Source: Ophiocordyceps camponoti-saundersi (nom. inval.)
Lineage: Eukaryota; Ascomycota; Sordariomycetes; Hypocreales; Ophiocordycipitaceae
NCBI GenBank assembly: GCA_003339415.1
Contig: PDHQ01000005.1
Location: 249,068 to 313,067, forward strand
Reading direction: 5' to 3'
DNA length: 64,000 nucleotides
Shown: one piece after another, positions 24,412-36,148 of the stretch
How positions within the stretch are numbered: the first letter of the stretch is position 1
Layout: each line of letters starts with the position of its first letter
Notes under the pieces: generated by a model
What the model was told of the DNA's origin: nothing
Database searches by the model: none
What the model saw: the letters and a program-made list of their open reading frames with translations, nothing else
Position numbers and translations under genes: made by a program

Positions 24412-26141
24412 CTATACATGCATCACAAGTCAGAGTACATTGTCTTTCCCTCCTCTTTCCCCCCCACGCGCCGCCGCCGCCGCAGCCTCCGCTCCCCCGC
24501 ACAAACTGATTCTTCCTCCGTACCGCAAGCCGTTTTCAACCCCCCTCCCCTGTGAGACAGAACGCCCCAGTAATTTACCACTTAGGAAGCTATCGAGAGC
24601 AACGAGATGGTTATGGTTCCCCCTTCTTCTCCCCCGGATCCTCGGTTGGGCCCTGTTACTCTTACATGCGGATTACAGGGTCTGGTTTCGAACTCCGCCA
24701 ACGGAAACAGGGGAGGGGGATGAGATAAGTAGCCTCGGTATCACAGCCCAGGGAAAAGGGGGTGACGGGTGTGGGTGTAAGTCGATGATGGCTGCGCCAC
24801 GTTCGGCAACCAGTCAAAACGAACGAACGATGAGCCATGTCTCTCCGGTGGTCTCTCTCTCTCTCTCTCTCCCTCTCTGTGCCATGCAGTCCCCTACTAA
24901 ACCCTGCTGCAGTTGGGGGAATGTGGCTGGGGTGCCTACATACATTGTGCCTACATACATATACTCTACCTGCTTCCTCGGGTCTCATCTTCCTCCTCAT
25001 CCTTAATTCAAGGCCGGAAACGTAAAACGGTCAGCAGAACAGAAAAGAAAATGGGAAATACATAGATGGAAACGACAAAGATTGTGCTGGATTCTAACGC
25101 TACTGCACCGTCTACTGCCTGCTAATGCGAGTCTTTGCTTTCTACCTACCCTTCCGTCCTTAACCCTCGATCCGATCCTCCCCCTCCCTCCCCCCCTAAG
25201 CACCCATCTACCTACTCTAACTACTACGAATGCTACTACTACCTACCACCTGCTATGCGTACTGCTGCTACCACTGCACATTCGTAAGTAGGGCAGGTCG
25301 CTGTATATCCGGACATATCCGTACATACATGAATGCTGGGCAGGCAGTAAACTTATTCGCCGGTTTCCTGCAGTTGCACCATCTTTCTGCCGCACCACCT
25401 CTGTGGCTTTGTCCTGTCCTGTCCGGCCTGTCCCTTACCTCGCCGACCAATCACAATGTCCCCTGCAAGGCTGCAAAGGCCCTCTTTCCATGGGGGTCTA
25501 GACCACCGCCGCGGCTGCGAGTCAGTAAGTTGTTGATGAGACTTGCTGCTGCTGCAGTCGGCAGCTACCCGTAAGAAGCCTGTGTGTGTGTGGGCCGCAG
25601 GCGAGCGAGATCGGTCGGGTAACTCTTGTTGTCCCGTTTGTTTACTTCGTCTTCGTCTGCTTCTTTATTCCATCTAGGATTTTGTTCCCCTCTTCTCCAT
25701 CTCCTTGCCAACCTCTTTCTCCTATCCGTAGAACCAAAAGACAGGCTCTATAACACCATCTACCACCTACTAACCTCTGGGTAGTACCTAACAGTAGGTA
25801 GGTAGGTAGTAGGTAGGCCCCAAGGTCCGGCATGTAGCGTCGACTTCAACTCACCACCACCCTTCCCGGAAAAGACACGCCCAGAGCAACCCAACAGCGT
25901 TACATCGCAGCCGTGCAACGACTTTTTCTCACCGCAGATCCCTGTCCCGCTGCCACGCACGCGACAGCTGACGCCCCAATCAATCGGCCTCTCACTCAGC
26001 TGCAACGGAGGAATGACCGTACATACATACATACATCCATACATCCATACACCCATACTACACACTCATGTATGCATACATACATACATACGGCTCGCAT
26101 CCGTAGGGCTTTGCTAACCCCCCTTTCAGATCCCGGTTTGC
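24412..26141. other. Intergenic island DNA downstream of WSS1
   Basis: GC-normal sequence between the copia element and the 3' end of WSS1. It contains CT runs, TACC/GTAGG-type short repeats near 25190-25260 and 25790-25815, and CATA tetranucleotide repeats near 26020-26092. No frame shows family resemblance. Confidence 0.5.
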
Positions 26142-27448
26142 TTATGAACTGTCCTTCATCAGTCCGCAAGTCACGCATGTCCACCATTGTTGCTCCATGA
26201 TTCTTCCGCAGAAACTGCATGTCCATGTCGGCGGAAGTGAGCGAGGCTCCGTCTCGTCTTGGCTCTGTGTCAAGTCCACTACCATCGGACCCTTGTTTCC
26301 TCTTCCTCCTCCTCTTCCTCTTGATCCTCCCGCCTCAGCGCCGGGCGTCGGGAGACGAGGACGCGCACTACTAGGACGCGCACCAGGACGGGCTCCTGGA
26401 CGAGGAGGGTGGGGTGGCGCGGGAGGCGGGGGCCGCTTTGCTGCTTCCAGAGTCGAAAGAGAACGAGACCGCTCTCCGCCACAGGCGTCGCAGCAGAGGT
26501 ACTGCTCGGGATTCTGCAGCGTGCACGCCTCGCAGATCCAGGGCCCGGCCGTGTTCCCGCCTCCTGTCGTCGCCCGGCTACTAGCCTCTCCCGGGAAGAC
26601 GTATGCGCTCCCCAGCCTCTTCTTCTCATCCTCTTGCACGAGCTCCCAGAGCGCCTGCGCTATCGCCACATCGTTAGCCTCGTCCTCCTCAGCCTGCGTG
26701 CGGAAGCCGTTGCTCATCGCCGAGTCGGCCACCTCCTGCATCTCTCTATCTGTGAGCCTCTCCGTCGCGCATCCCCGTAGCACCTTGTTGCGCCGCTGCA
26801 CGGCGTCGACAATGACGTTGCGTATGTCCTGACCGGGCCGGGGGGCAGCTCCGCCTAATCGACGGCCCGGGGCCGCTATCGGGGGTTGATGACTTCGGCG
26901 ATGCCTCTCAGCTGCTTCGCGTGCGAGCCGCCGCGCCTCGTGCTCTGGCATTCGCAAGCCACCTAGACGGCGCCCTTGCGATAAGAAACCCTCGCCCGTG
27001 TATCCCTTCATCATAAGGCCCTGCAGCTCGTCACGCAGCTGATCCCAGAGCGCATGGAACTGCTCGTTGTGCGGGCCGTGGACGATGTGACAAAGCTCGT
27101 GGAGCATCGTGTCGGTGACATTTTCCATGGGCATGAACTGAGTCCGGTCGCCGGGATAGCGCAGCCGTAGGCATATCTTGCTGCCGCCGTTGACGTTTAG
27201 TCCTACCCACCAAGAAGTCAGTTCGAGCCTCCCTCTACTACCACCGATACTGTGACCGGGGGTCGCGTACCAAGCAGGCTCGGGTCCGATGGGTAAAACT
27301 CCGCCAACTGGCCGACCTTCCACCCACGAGCCCGCATGATGGGCTTGACAAGCGACGCCACCTTGCGCAGAGTATGCAGCGCCTCGTCTGCACGAGGTTC
27401 CTTGTCCAGATGGACATAGGAACGGACGAGCGGCTCATGTTCCAGCAT
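26142..27448 (-). CDS. wss1: WLM-domain DNA-dependent metalloprotease Wss1
   Basis: Two exons (27448-27271, 27202-26142; 68-bp intron) encode about 412 residues. The opening MLEHEPLVRSYVHL and EALHTLRKVASLVKPIMRARGW match the WLM family. The zinc protease motif is HELCHIVHGPHNEQFH, with H94, H98 and H104 as ligands and E95 catalytic. The C-terminal half is disordered and Pro-rich, with two RanBP2-type zinc fingers (WICEACTLQNPEQYLCCDAC, and WTCSFCGRIMEQQWWTC at the very end) and a SUMO-interacting hydrophobic patch, MVVDLTQ, between them. Wss1/SPRTN-type proteases cut proteins crosslinked to DNA, with Cdc48 and SUMO as partners in yeast. It is the only gene in a 3.3-kb GC-normal island between two RIP-mutated transposon blocks, and its frame is intact with no sign of RIP. 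Confidence 0.93.
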
Positions 27449-27742
27449 GCCTCTTGATTCCTGTCCGAATTGGTGTGATGTATCGAAGCCGAGTGAGCAA
27501 GGCTATGACATTATCGTCCCCAGGTAGTAAGGCAACGGGATCGAGGATCACGTCACCCAACGGCTGCCTGCCGGCGCCCTCGCCGCTGCGCCCGGACTCT
27601 GCGACGGCGTGCGATTTGATGCGATGCTACCGAAAGGTGCTTGGTGTCGCCGGTTTGCTGCCTGACCTCTCTCGACTGGAGCTGACTCACGGGATTACGT
27701 ATGAATATGCTTGGATGAAATGAAGGAGGGGGGGGAGTACTA
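27449..27742. promoter_or_regulatory. WSS1 promoter side
   Basis: 294 bp between the WSS1 start codon and the pogo-like element. A TA target site lies at 27741-27742. The transposon therefore sits within 300 bp upstream of the gene. Confidence 0.5.
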
Positions 27743-27890
27743 CTAGGGGGGTCTCAAAAGCGACCCCCCTTCTCGACCTTTCTCAAGCTCCAGGGAGAAG
27801 GGGGGGTCAATGACTAGGAAAAGGACCTTTAACTCGGAAAAAATAATATATATAGCAGCCTACCTAATTTACTAAGGGAGAGATATACTT
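27743..27890 (+). repeat. Left terminal inverted repeat of the pogo-like element
   Basis: Matches the reverse complement of about 38555-38699. The first 90 bp retain CA/TG, whereas the right copy has TA at the same places. Within the repeat, 27745-27753 (AGGGGGGTC) and 27762-27770 (GACCCCCCT) can pair as a perfect 9-bp stem with an 8-nt loop. Confidence 0.88.
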
Positions 27891-27984
27891 AATTTTCTAT
27901 TTAGATATATTAAATTCTCTACTAAGGCCCCCCTTAGCTAAACCTTTATATTATAATACCCTCCGTAGCCTAGCTATAGGAATA

Positions 27985-28245
27985 GCTTAAAATAGGGCTT
28001 ATTTAGCCCTTTTTACCGTGCCTTAAAGAGGCTTAAAGAGGGCTTATTTAGCCTTTTTTACCGTACCTTAAAGAGGCTTAAAGATACTTTATTTAGCTTA
28101 ATTTACTATACCTGCTACCGCTCTCGCGATACCTCTCTTAATACTTACCGCCGCCGCTCTTACGATACCTCTCTCGATACCGCTCTCTTAATACTTACCG
28201 CCGCCGCTCTCTTAATACCTCTCGCGATACCTCTCTTAAGTAATT
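27985..28245 (+). repeat. Subterminal tandem repeats of the pogo-like element
   Basis: Two or three imperfect copies of a roughly 55-bp unit containing GCTTATTTAGCC and CCTTAAAGAGGCTTAAAGA are followed from about 28110 by repeated CTCTCGCGATACCTCTC and TTAATACTTACCGCCGCC modules. Such arrays near transposon ends often act as transposase-binding sites, which is an inference here. Confidence 0.75.
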
Positions 28246-28379
28246 TTACTATTATCTTTTTTTATAATTAAGCCGTTAACTTTAAAAGCTAGTGCCCGGT
28301 AATTAATATCTTAATTTTATAATTCTTATAGAAGATATTTAACTCCTTTAAATATAAGATTATTATTATAATCTTTTAG

Positions 28380-30024
28380 CTAAAGTAAGGGGCTATTTGC
28401 GAATACCTTACGATATTTTATCTTACGAAAAACCTTATATTTACTATATAACTCGCTTATATTATTAAATAGCTCTCTTTTTAGCTTTTTTAATAATCTT
28501 TAAGGTAACTTATACTCCTTATTAATATTATTTCTTACGATTAATCGAACCTTATAAAGCTAACGCCTTATAAAGGCGCCTTTATTATATATAGCTTTAT
28601 ATTAAATTCGGTAATCTTTATCTTCTTATACCGCCCGCTTATTAAATTCGTTTTTAGCTACCCGAATCCTTATATTATAAACGCTTAATAGCTTAAATTT
28701 CCTTATAATTTATATCTTTTTATTAAGTACTATATATTTAATTTATTTCTCCTTAATACGATATATTTTTTCTATAGCCGTAATACCGTTAATAGCTAAA
28801 ATTATATTAGCTTTATATATTTTCTTATAAGCTTATATTACTAATAATATAATCAGTATATTCGATTTAATTAAGATATTTATACGAAGCTTAATATAAT
28901 TATAATATCGCTAAATTAGTAGTAAGCTAAGTCTTAATATTATAATATTATTTTAATTAATTTAATAGATTATAAGAGGCGTTTTTAGCGTTACTAGTTC
29001 TCGATTAAAATCTTATTTATTAATAATTTTATTATTATCGCTATTATCCTTACTACTATCGCCCTTATCGCTATTATCTTCGTTAAATCCCTTAATATAA
29101 CTAGGTAGATCTTATTTATCGATCTCTATTATTAAGGAAGAGAAGGTATCTTAGAGTTTTTTTAGAACCTTAGCTAGATTATAAGGAAAAAAGCTATATT
29201 TTACCTAAGCTAATAAGATTATAGCTTTCTTAAAAGTTTAAGCCCTTATTTCCTAAAAATAGTATAAGAAATCTATTTTATCGAAGTTAGCCGCGCTATC
29301 TAATATCTTATAATAAAGAATCTACTAATACTAATACTTATAGGACTAGAAAACCCTAATATTAAGAGGCTAAAGATAATATATCGAATAAGGCGGTAAA
29401 GGGAAAAGAATAATATCGTAATTATCGTAAAAATATACGAATTTTTCTATAAGGTAGCTTTTATAGCTATTTATTAAAAAAACGCGTTTTTCTATTAGAT
29501 TTAAAAGTTTTATATATTCTTTAAAATATTAAAGCTATTTAAGCGCGATAATATTATTAATATAGCCTTTTTAGCTCGTTACTAAGATAGTTCTTTTATT
29601 AAGATCGTTTTTAACTTATTTAACGGGAATCTAAACTTTAGGGAGGATAATAAAGGAAGGGATAACTTTCCCTTAAGCTAATATTACCTTAATAGCTATA
29701 ATAAAGATAGTATTATAAGTATCGCTTAGAATAAGCTACTCGATCTTATTAAAAATCTAGATAAATATCCTTTTTTAAAGATATTCTATTATAAAGCTAA
29801 TCTTATCGAAATTCTATATATTTTCTTATTAAACGTTATTATGCTAAAAATATCGTAAGAACCCCTAAAAAAAAGCTTTAACTTATACCTTATTAAAAAT
29901 AACTTTTCGCTTTATATCTTAAATTATAGCCTTATAATAATAAAAATATCTTTTCTAATATTAAATAAATTATTTAGCTTATTTATAAAGTATATTTCCT
30001 AGCTACCTTTTAGCTTAAAAGATT
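28380..30024 (-). pseudogene. pogo/Fot1-type DDE transposase, C-terminal and catalytic part
   Basis: One minus-strand frame, interrupted only by RIP-type stops, reads through the pogo DDE core. At about 29792-29810 NFDK stands where pogo proteins have NFDETGF (Glu lost by G-to-A). Further on comes KVILA followed by GKVIPSFIILPK. Near 29520-29460 the line FLINSYKSY replaces the usual LLLDGHGSH, so the second catalytic Asp is Asn. At 29400-29359 LPPYSIYYL then PLNI stands for LPPHSTHLLQPLDV. An acidic Asp/Ser-rich tail near 29090-29030 and a basic C-terminal extension down to about 28400 follow. The N-terminal DNA-binding part is cut off by the gypsy insertion at 30025-30029 and should continue beyond 36148. 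The protein is dead. Confidence 0.8.
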
Positions 30025-30029
30025 ATATT
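30025..30029. repeat. Target site duplication of the gypsy element, left copy (ATATT)
   Basis: ATATT directly precedes the LTR start and is repeated at 36144-36148 directly after the other LTR. Confidence 0.85.
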
Positions 30030-30443
30030 TATTACGGCCGTGAAATACGTTAACTAAATAATAGTATTAGTATTATAAATAAAGATTCTAAGCTAAGGAG
30101 AAGGGAAAAAAAAGAGGAAAACTCCCGTAGGCGAAATCTTAGTAAAATATATAAAGGCATATGCTAGTAAAGATAGGAGAAGGTAAGGGGAAATCCTAGT
30201 AAAAGGTTAACTTTATTTCCGGGTAATTTCCCTTTAAGGTTTTCCTAAGGATTTTACGATAAGGTTTCTAAGGTTATATAATTATAGTCGGAAATCCTCG
30301 GAAATTACCGTAAAATATCTAGAGGAAATCTATCGGAAATCCTTAGAAATTACTATAAAATATTTAAAGGAAATCTATTAGAAATCCTCGGAAATTACCG
30401 TAAAATATCTAAAGGAAATCTATATAATTGCTAGCGCGTAATA
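30030..30443 (-). repeat. Gypsy LTR, 3' LTR in element orientation
   Basis: 414 bp, beginning TATTACGG and ending CGTAATA on the plus strand. These are RIP forms of an inverted pair TGTTACG/CGTAACA. Three copies of a 45-bp unit lie at about 30290-30424. Confidence 0.9.
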
Positions 30444-32399
30444 TTACCCCCTAACGAAGGTTTTAATATACCTATTAAGATTAGTAATAGCGATTATATA
30501 GCTAGGTACCTAAGGAAATAGCTATATTATCCTAATTATTATTTTAATATTTATAATTTATAGCGGCGGCTTTAACTTAATATTAGAGATTAATAAGCAA
30601 ACTAGCGGTATCTAGGAAATAGTTATAGAATTCCTTAAGAGCTATAAGTATATAACGGAAATTCCTAGCTAGGTACTATATCTTATTTAGATTATAATTA
30701 TACTAGCGGACTTAATATTTTAATTAATAATGCTATCCGGTAACCTAAAATTAAAAGATTTACTTAACCTCTTATTCTAATATACTATTAATATTTTCTA
30801 GCTTAGTAGGAGATATCTCTTACCTTAGTAGCGGATTTATAGCGGCTTTCCGAAAATAGTTAGTATAAAATAGGTTCGTTATCCGGTAGCTATCTAGTAA
30901 GTTAAAGATATAGCTATAGCCTTATTCCTTAATAACCGTAAAAAGTCCTAACTATTAAGCGTTTAAGCGTATTATAAGTATAGTTATAAAGAAGCCTTTA
31001 TAACTAAAAAATACCTTATTACCGACTACGAAATTTACTAGGCGACGCTTCTTATTTACTTATATTTCCTACCTATAGCGAGCTTTCTTAGTAGCGGCTT
31101 AAGCTTACTATTATACTTCCTACGCGTAGGCGATAAGTTTATAGGCCGTAATAATCGGGCCTAAAGTAATTAAAGGATCCGGGGGACTAGTTACTAAGAG
31201 GGGGTTCCGTATATCTTTACTAAAAGCGATTATAAGCGGTAATATACCGATCGAAGCGTGCTATAAGAAGTTATATATAAAGTCTAGCGCGGGAAAGAAA
31301 GTACTCTAATTATCTTAATATTTATTCGCATAAAACTATAGCCTCTAATTTAAGTATTAGTTAGTTACCTTTACGCTTCCTTATATTTATAAATATAGGG
31401 CACTATTATAGTAATACTTAATACTAATTAACTAATTAATTTTACCGAGAAATCTTAAAATAAATAAGCTAGTATTATCGGTAATTTATATATCTAATAT
31501 ACCGAAAAGATAATAAAGGTATTAAAAGTAGCGTTTAGTAAGTACTTTTACTATATTATTTTTCCTATTTAATAATATAGCGATAATCTAACTTAGCTTA
31601 TAGATAAAAGTTTAAATATAATTATACTTAAAGTAATCTTCTAATATAATTTTCTTATTATAAGCTATATACTCTTATATAGAAATTAGAATAAGTAAAG
31701 GGTATAGTAAGCTTAAGGTCTTATCCCGTAAAGCCTTATTCCTTTAATATTTATAATAATTATAAATATATTAATAAATATTTTACTTTATTCTAAGCTA
31801 ATAATAATCTTACTAAAATATCTAAGTAATTTTATTTTAGCTATTATAAGCGAAGATAGCTAGCTTATATATATTCCGAATTAAGGTAATCTAAAGGAAA
31901 AGCTTTTTCTAACTATCCTATTCGGGAATAACTAAGAGGTTACCGTAAAATTTAAGATCCTAGCTTACGTTCTCCTTTTAGATTAATTATACTAACTCTA
32001 CTTCTAATAGGGGAAAGTTTTCTCCGAGGCGGATTAGGGTAATTATAAGGGTCGGGGTCGGGATTTTAAATCTAAGGCTTTCCGGAGGAATTATTATAAG
32101 CGTCCTTTCCTCTTTCTTATAAACTTTTATAATTAAAAGCTTAGCTATTTTACGTAAAAGGGTATTAATAGCTATATTTAATTAGCTAAGTTAATATAGG
32201 AAATAGATATTAAACTAAGTAAGGAAATTAAATTATCGGACTTAGCGGATAGAAAATAATCTTTTTATCGTAAAATAAATTAAAGCCTTATAGTCCGTAA
32301 TTATATTAAACTTCTAACTAAGTAATTCTAGGTAAAAATACTTAAAGCTTTATATAATAGCGAGAAATTCGCGGTCTTAGATTAGGTATATATATTTAG

Positions 32400-32990
32400 C
32401 TAAGTTTATTATTTTTAAGAAAAAGCTTATTAGCTTTTACGCTTAGTTATCTTATTATTACTAAAATATATTAGCGATAGCGTTTCGAGAGGCGTTAGTT
32501 TTAAGCTAGGTTAGGAGTTTAGGATAGAAGAAAGTAAATACTAGGGCTTATATAGCTAATTCCTTTATTTTATTAAAGGCCTCCTTTTATTCTAATCTGA
32601 GCTTAAAAATAATATCCTTTTTTAAGAGATAGTTTAGGGGTTTTACGGTAATATTAATATAATAATAAAAGATCTAGATAAAGTTATATAATCTTACGAA
32701 TAAATAGATAGCTTTATAATCCTAGAGATTTTTAAATTTTTAATCTTAGATCGCTTATACCTTATAAAAGTTTACGCTTATTCCTTAGCTTATATATAAT
32801 ATTATACTAAGGTAGTTAATTTTAATAATATTAAACCTCGATTTCTAGATATCCCCTTATAAGTTTGCTTAATATAAGCGCTAAATTACTTCTTAATATT
32901 TCTCCTAGTATTTTTTTTCTTCGCTATTTAAGTAAATTAATACGTTATTAGCGTATATACTCGCGTAATAGTTAAGGAAATTATAAAGTT
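32400..32990 (-). pseudogene. Gypsy RT/RNase H remnant
   Basis: This part of the gypsy polyprotein can be recognised through the RIP damage: the RT catalytic motif near 32960-32940 (codons TAC GCT AAT AAC where TAC GCT GAT GAC is expected), followed by LNSEE-type codons, and the RNase H opening near 32580-32480. Protease, integrase and Gag must lie on either side but I could not place them reliably by eye. Confidence 0.75.
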
Positions 32991-35729
32991 AGGCGTTAAT
33001 AAAGTTCTAAAATTACGCGGGTCTTACCTTAAGGCTAAACGGAAAAATAAGCTAACGAAATATACTAAATTTTATATAGAAAGCCGTAAAATACTTAGAG
33101 TTAAGGTTAAGATAGAGATAGTAAAACGCTTAAATAATATCGATCTTTAAGAACTATTTCGCCTTTTAGTAGCTAAATACGGTACCTTCTAAGAAGGGAG
33201 TAGGCGAGATCTAACTTTTTAAGTAGTTATTTATCTATTAGTAGTTAATATAAAAGCGGCGGGCCGTTAAGTATAGCTTTAAAGCGAAGAGAATAAAGAT
33301 AGCGTAAGAGCTAGTATCTAGCTTAATAAAACTAATCTTAAGTAAATAGTTAATAATCTCCTTTTCTAAAAGTAAGTATTTTACCGGTATCTTATAAGAA
33401 AGGGGTCCTATTAAGTTTAGGGGCTTCTTAAGTTCTAAGGTTATATTATAGCTAAGCTAAGGATAAGCTAAAATATAAGCTTCTTTCTTATTAAAAAATC
33501 CTTTAAGGTATATAAAAGCTAGAGGAATTATATTATATATATAAATAATATACTTAGGTTCTTTACCTTAAGGGAATAAGATTTCCTATCTTATATATAT
33601 ATAGCTAACTAAGCTTAGCTTTATAATTATAGTTAAGTTATTATTATTATTTTCTAATTTTATAAATATCTAAAATATTAACGGGGTTATTTCCTCTTAT
33701 CGCGTATAATAAGAGTTTTATTAAACTTAGCGGATAAGTTACTTTTTTAAAATATCCTTATTAATATTATTAATATCTTAGTTATTCTTAATTAAGGTCT
33801 AAGCTAGCTTTTTTTCCTTTATAAGCTATATAAAGTCTTTTTTTTTTTACGAGCGTTAAAAGATTCGATATTTACGCTTATCTTAATAGAGAAAGCGGTT
33901 CTAACGCTCGGTATCCGCTTAGATAGCTAGGTTTAGATTTCCGTTAAAAAAAGGCTTCTTAGGTAAGAGGATTAAGGGCGAGTACTTAGTAAGGGTAAAT
34001 AAATTATCTAGCTAAATTAGTTTCTAAGCCGCGTAGTTAAGTAATAACCTCTTCTCCGCTATTTAGAATAAGCCGATAAAGAGATTTTAAGCGTAGTTAG
34101 TTACTTAGTAGATTTCCTACGGAAAATACTATTTATCGATTATTAAGGTAATAATTAAGTGCTTATAAACTAAGCTAGCTTAATAGCCTTAGAAATTAAT
34201 AAGGAGGATAAAATAAATAGGGATAAGCTTAGCGCTTAAGCGCTTTATTACTTACTTTGCGAAATAATAACTAACTAAAAAATAAATATCTATTTTAATA
34301 TTATATAAGGTAAAGGTATAAAAAGCTATATTATTAATTTAAACTTAACTATTAATAGTAAATAACTCTCCTATTTTCCGTCCTACGCGCGATATTTTTA
34401 GAACTATTAAGAAGCCTTATAATAGTTTTACTTTTTTCTTAAATTAGAGTTATCTAACCGAATAAAGTTAGGTAAAGGCGTTTAAGCTTTACGGACTCTC
34501 CTTATCTTCGGTTAGTTAAGATAGTTTTTAGCTATATAGCCCTTTTTTCTATAAATAAAATAGGTACTATTTTCCTAATAAACTTTCTTCTTACTTTTAC
34601 TAAGAGCTTAGCCTTTTTAGTAAAAAGTTATAATCGTAGTTATAATCTTCTTTTATATTTTCGAGGTAACCCTCTTACTTACTTAGCTTTTACGGGAAAA
34701 CTCCTAATAAGTTAACTTTTTTTTCTAGTAAAATATAGCGTTTTTTATATATTTATAAAATTCCTTATATATTATACGTAAATCTTTAGCTTTTATAAGG
34801 AAGCTTAGGTTAAAATTAGTAGGTAAATAATCCTAAAGCGTATACTTAATCTAAGCTAGGGGAATTTAGGTCTTAGCTATAAGGTAGTCGAACTCCGCGA
34901 AAAACTTCTAAATTTCCTATTTACTTATTAATAAAAAGTTTAGTTTATAAAGTTAGTCCGTAACCTTAATAAATTCGTTAGGATTTCTATAAGTAAACTT
35001 TAAATATTAGATTATCTTAGCTAATCCGGAAAAAGAGCGTTCCTCTAAATTATATTAAATTTCTAAAAGTTTATAAGCTTTCCTTTCTAATACGCGGAAT
35101 AATATACTTATCTAGTCCTACTTATCTTAAAAAGTTATCTTATTAAACCTTATCTTATCTTTTAGGTTTATAAGGAAGGTACTAAAATCCTCCTTCTTAC
35201 CCGAAAACTTACTTACCTCCTTATAGCGAATTTTCGTAAAATTAGAATAAGAGGGGTTTAGCTATCTTACTAAGGCTACTAGCGTAAAAATATCCTAAGT
35301 AGCCTTTCCGGTTAAGATAAATATCTTTTTATTTATATTAAATATAGTTAATATTTCTTAATAAGTCTTTTCCGCGTTCGAATTTTAGTTTTTCTAAGTT
35401 AACTAACCTTAAAGTTTTATAATTTACGCTTATAATTACGCTATCTCCGCACGCTACTTTTATAGTATAATTATACTAATAGTATTTTAGGAAAAGGTAG
35501 CTATTATCGTAGTTTAGTTTTCGCCGTTATCCTATTTTACTATAAGGTTAAGCGTCTCTAAGGCGAGTCTCCTTAATCGCCTAAAAGTCTATTTAAGAGC
35601 TCCGGATATATATCTTAAAGCTAATTATAGTTTAGTTATATATAAGGTTTTTTCCGTCCTTTATAAGGGATATAAGAGTAAAATACGTACTTCTTAATCG
35701 CTTATTAGCGAAGAGTAAGCTTAGAATAG

Positions 35730-36143
35730 TATTATAGCCGTAAAATACGTTAACTAAATAATAATATTAGCACTATAAATAAAGATTCTAAGCTAAGGAG
35801 AAGGGAAAGAAAAGAGGAAAACTCTTATAAGCGAAATTCTAGTAAAATATATAAAGGTATATATTAGTAAAGATAGGAGAGGGTAAGGGGAAATCTTAGT
35901 AAAAGGTTAACTTTATTTCTAGGTAATTTCCCCTTAAGGTTTTCCTAAAGATTTTACGATAAGGTTTCTAAGGTTACGTAACTATAATTAGAAATCCTCG
36001 GAAATTACCGTAAAATATCTAAAGGAAATCTATCGGAAATCCTCGGAAATTACTATAAAATATCTAAAGAAAATCTATCGGAAATCCTTGGAAATTACTA
36101 TAAAATATCTAAAGGAAATCTATATAATTACTAACGCGTAATA
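35730..36143 (-). repeat. Gypsy LTR, 5' LTR in element orientation
   Basis: 414 bp, the same length as the other LTR and collinear with it. Differences are nearly all C/T or G/A, as expected of RIP acting separately on the two copies. It also contains three 45-bp units (about 35990-36124). Confidence 0.9.
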
Positions 36144-36148
36144 ATATT
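36144..36148. repeat. Target site duplication of the gypsy element, right copy (ATATT)
   Basis: Identical to 30025-30029 and directly adjacent to the LTR end. Confidence 0.85.

Larger units (their letters stand above)
30030..36143 (-). mobile_element. Ty3/gypsy LTR retrotransposon nested in the transposase gene, RIP-inactivated
   Basis: A 6114-bp element with two 414-bp direct LTRs and ATATT target duplications. The minus strand is the coding strand. At about 32965-32920 the frame reads SIYA, two stops-or-Asn codons, then VLIYL, which corresponds to the gypsy RT motif YADDVLIYL with both Asp codons mutated to Asn. Further downstream on the same strand, near 32580-32400, AFNKIKEL and a TNASRNAI segment correspond to the gypsy RNase H start (TDAS). 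Order along the minus strand (RT before RNase H) is as expected, so the 5' LTR in element orientation is 36143-35730. It split a pogo-type transposase, so it is younger than that insertion. Confidence 0.9.
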
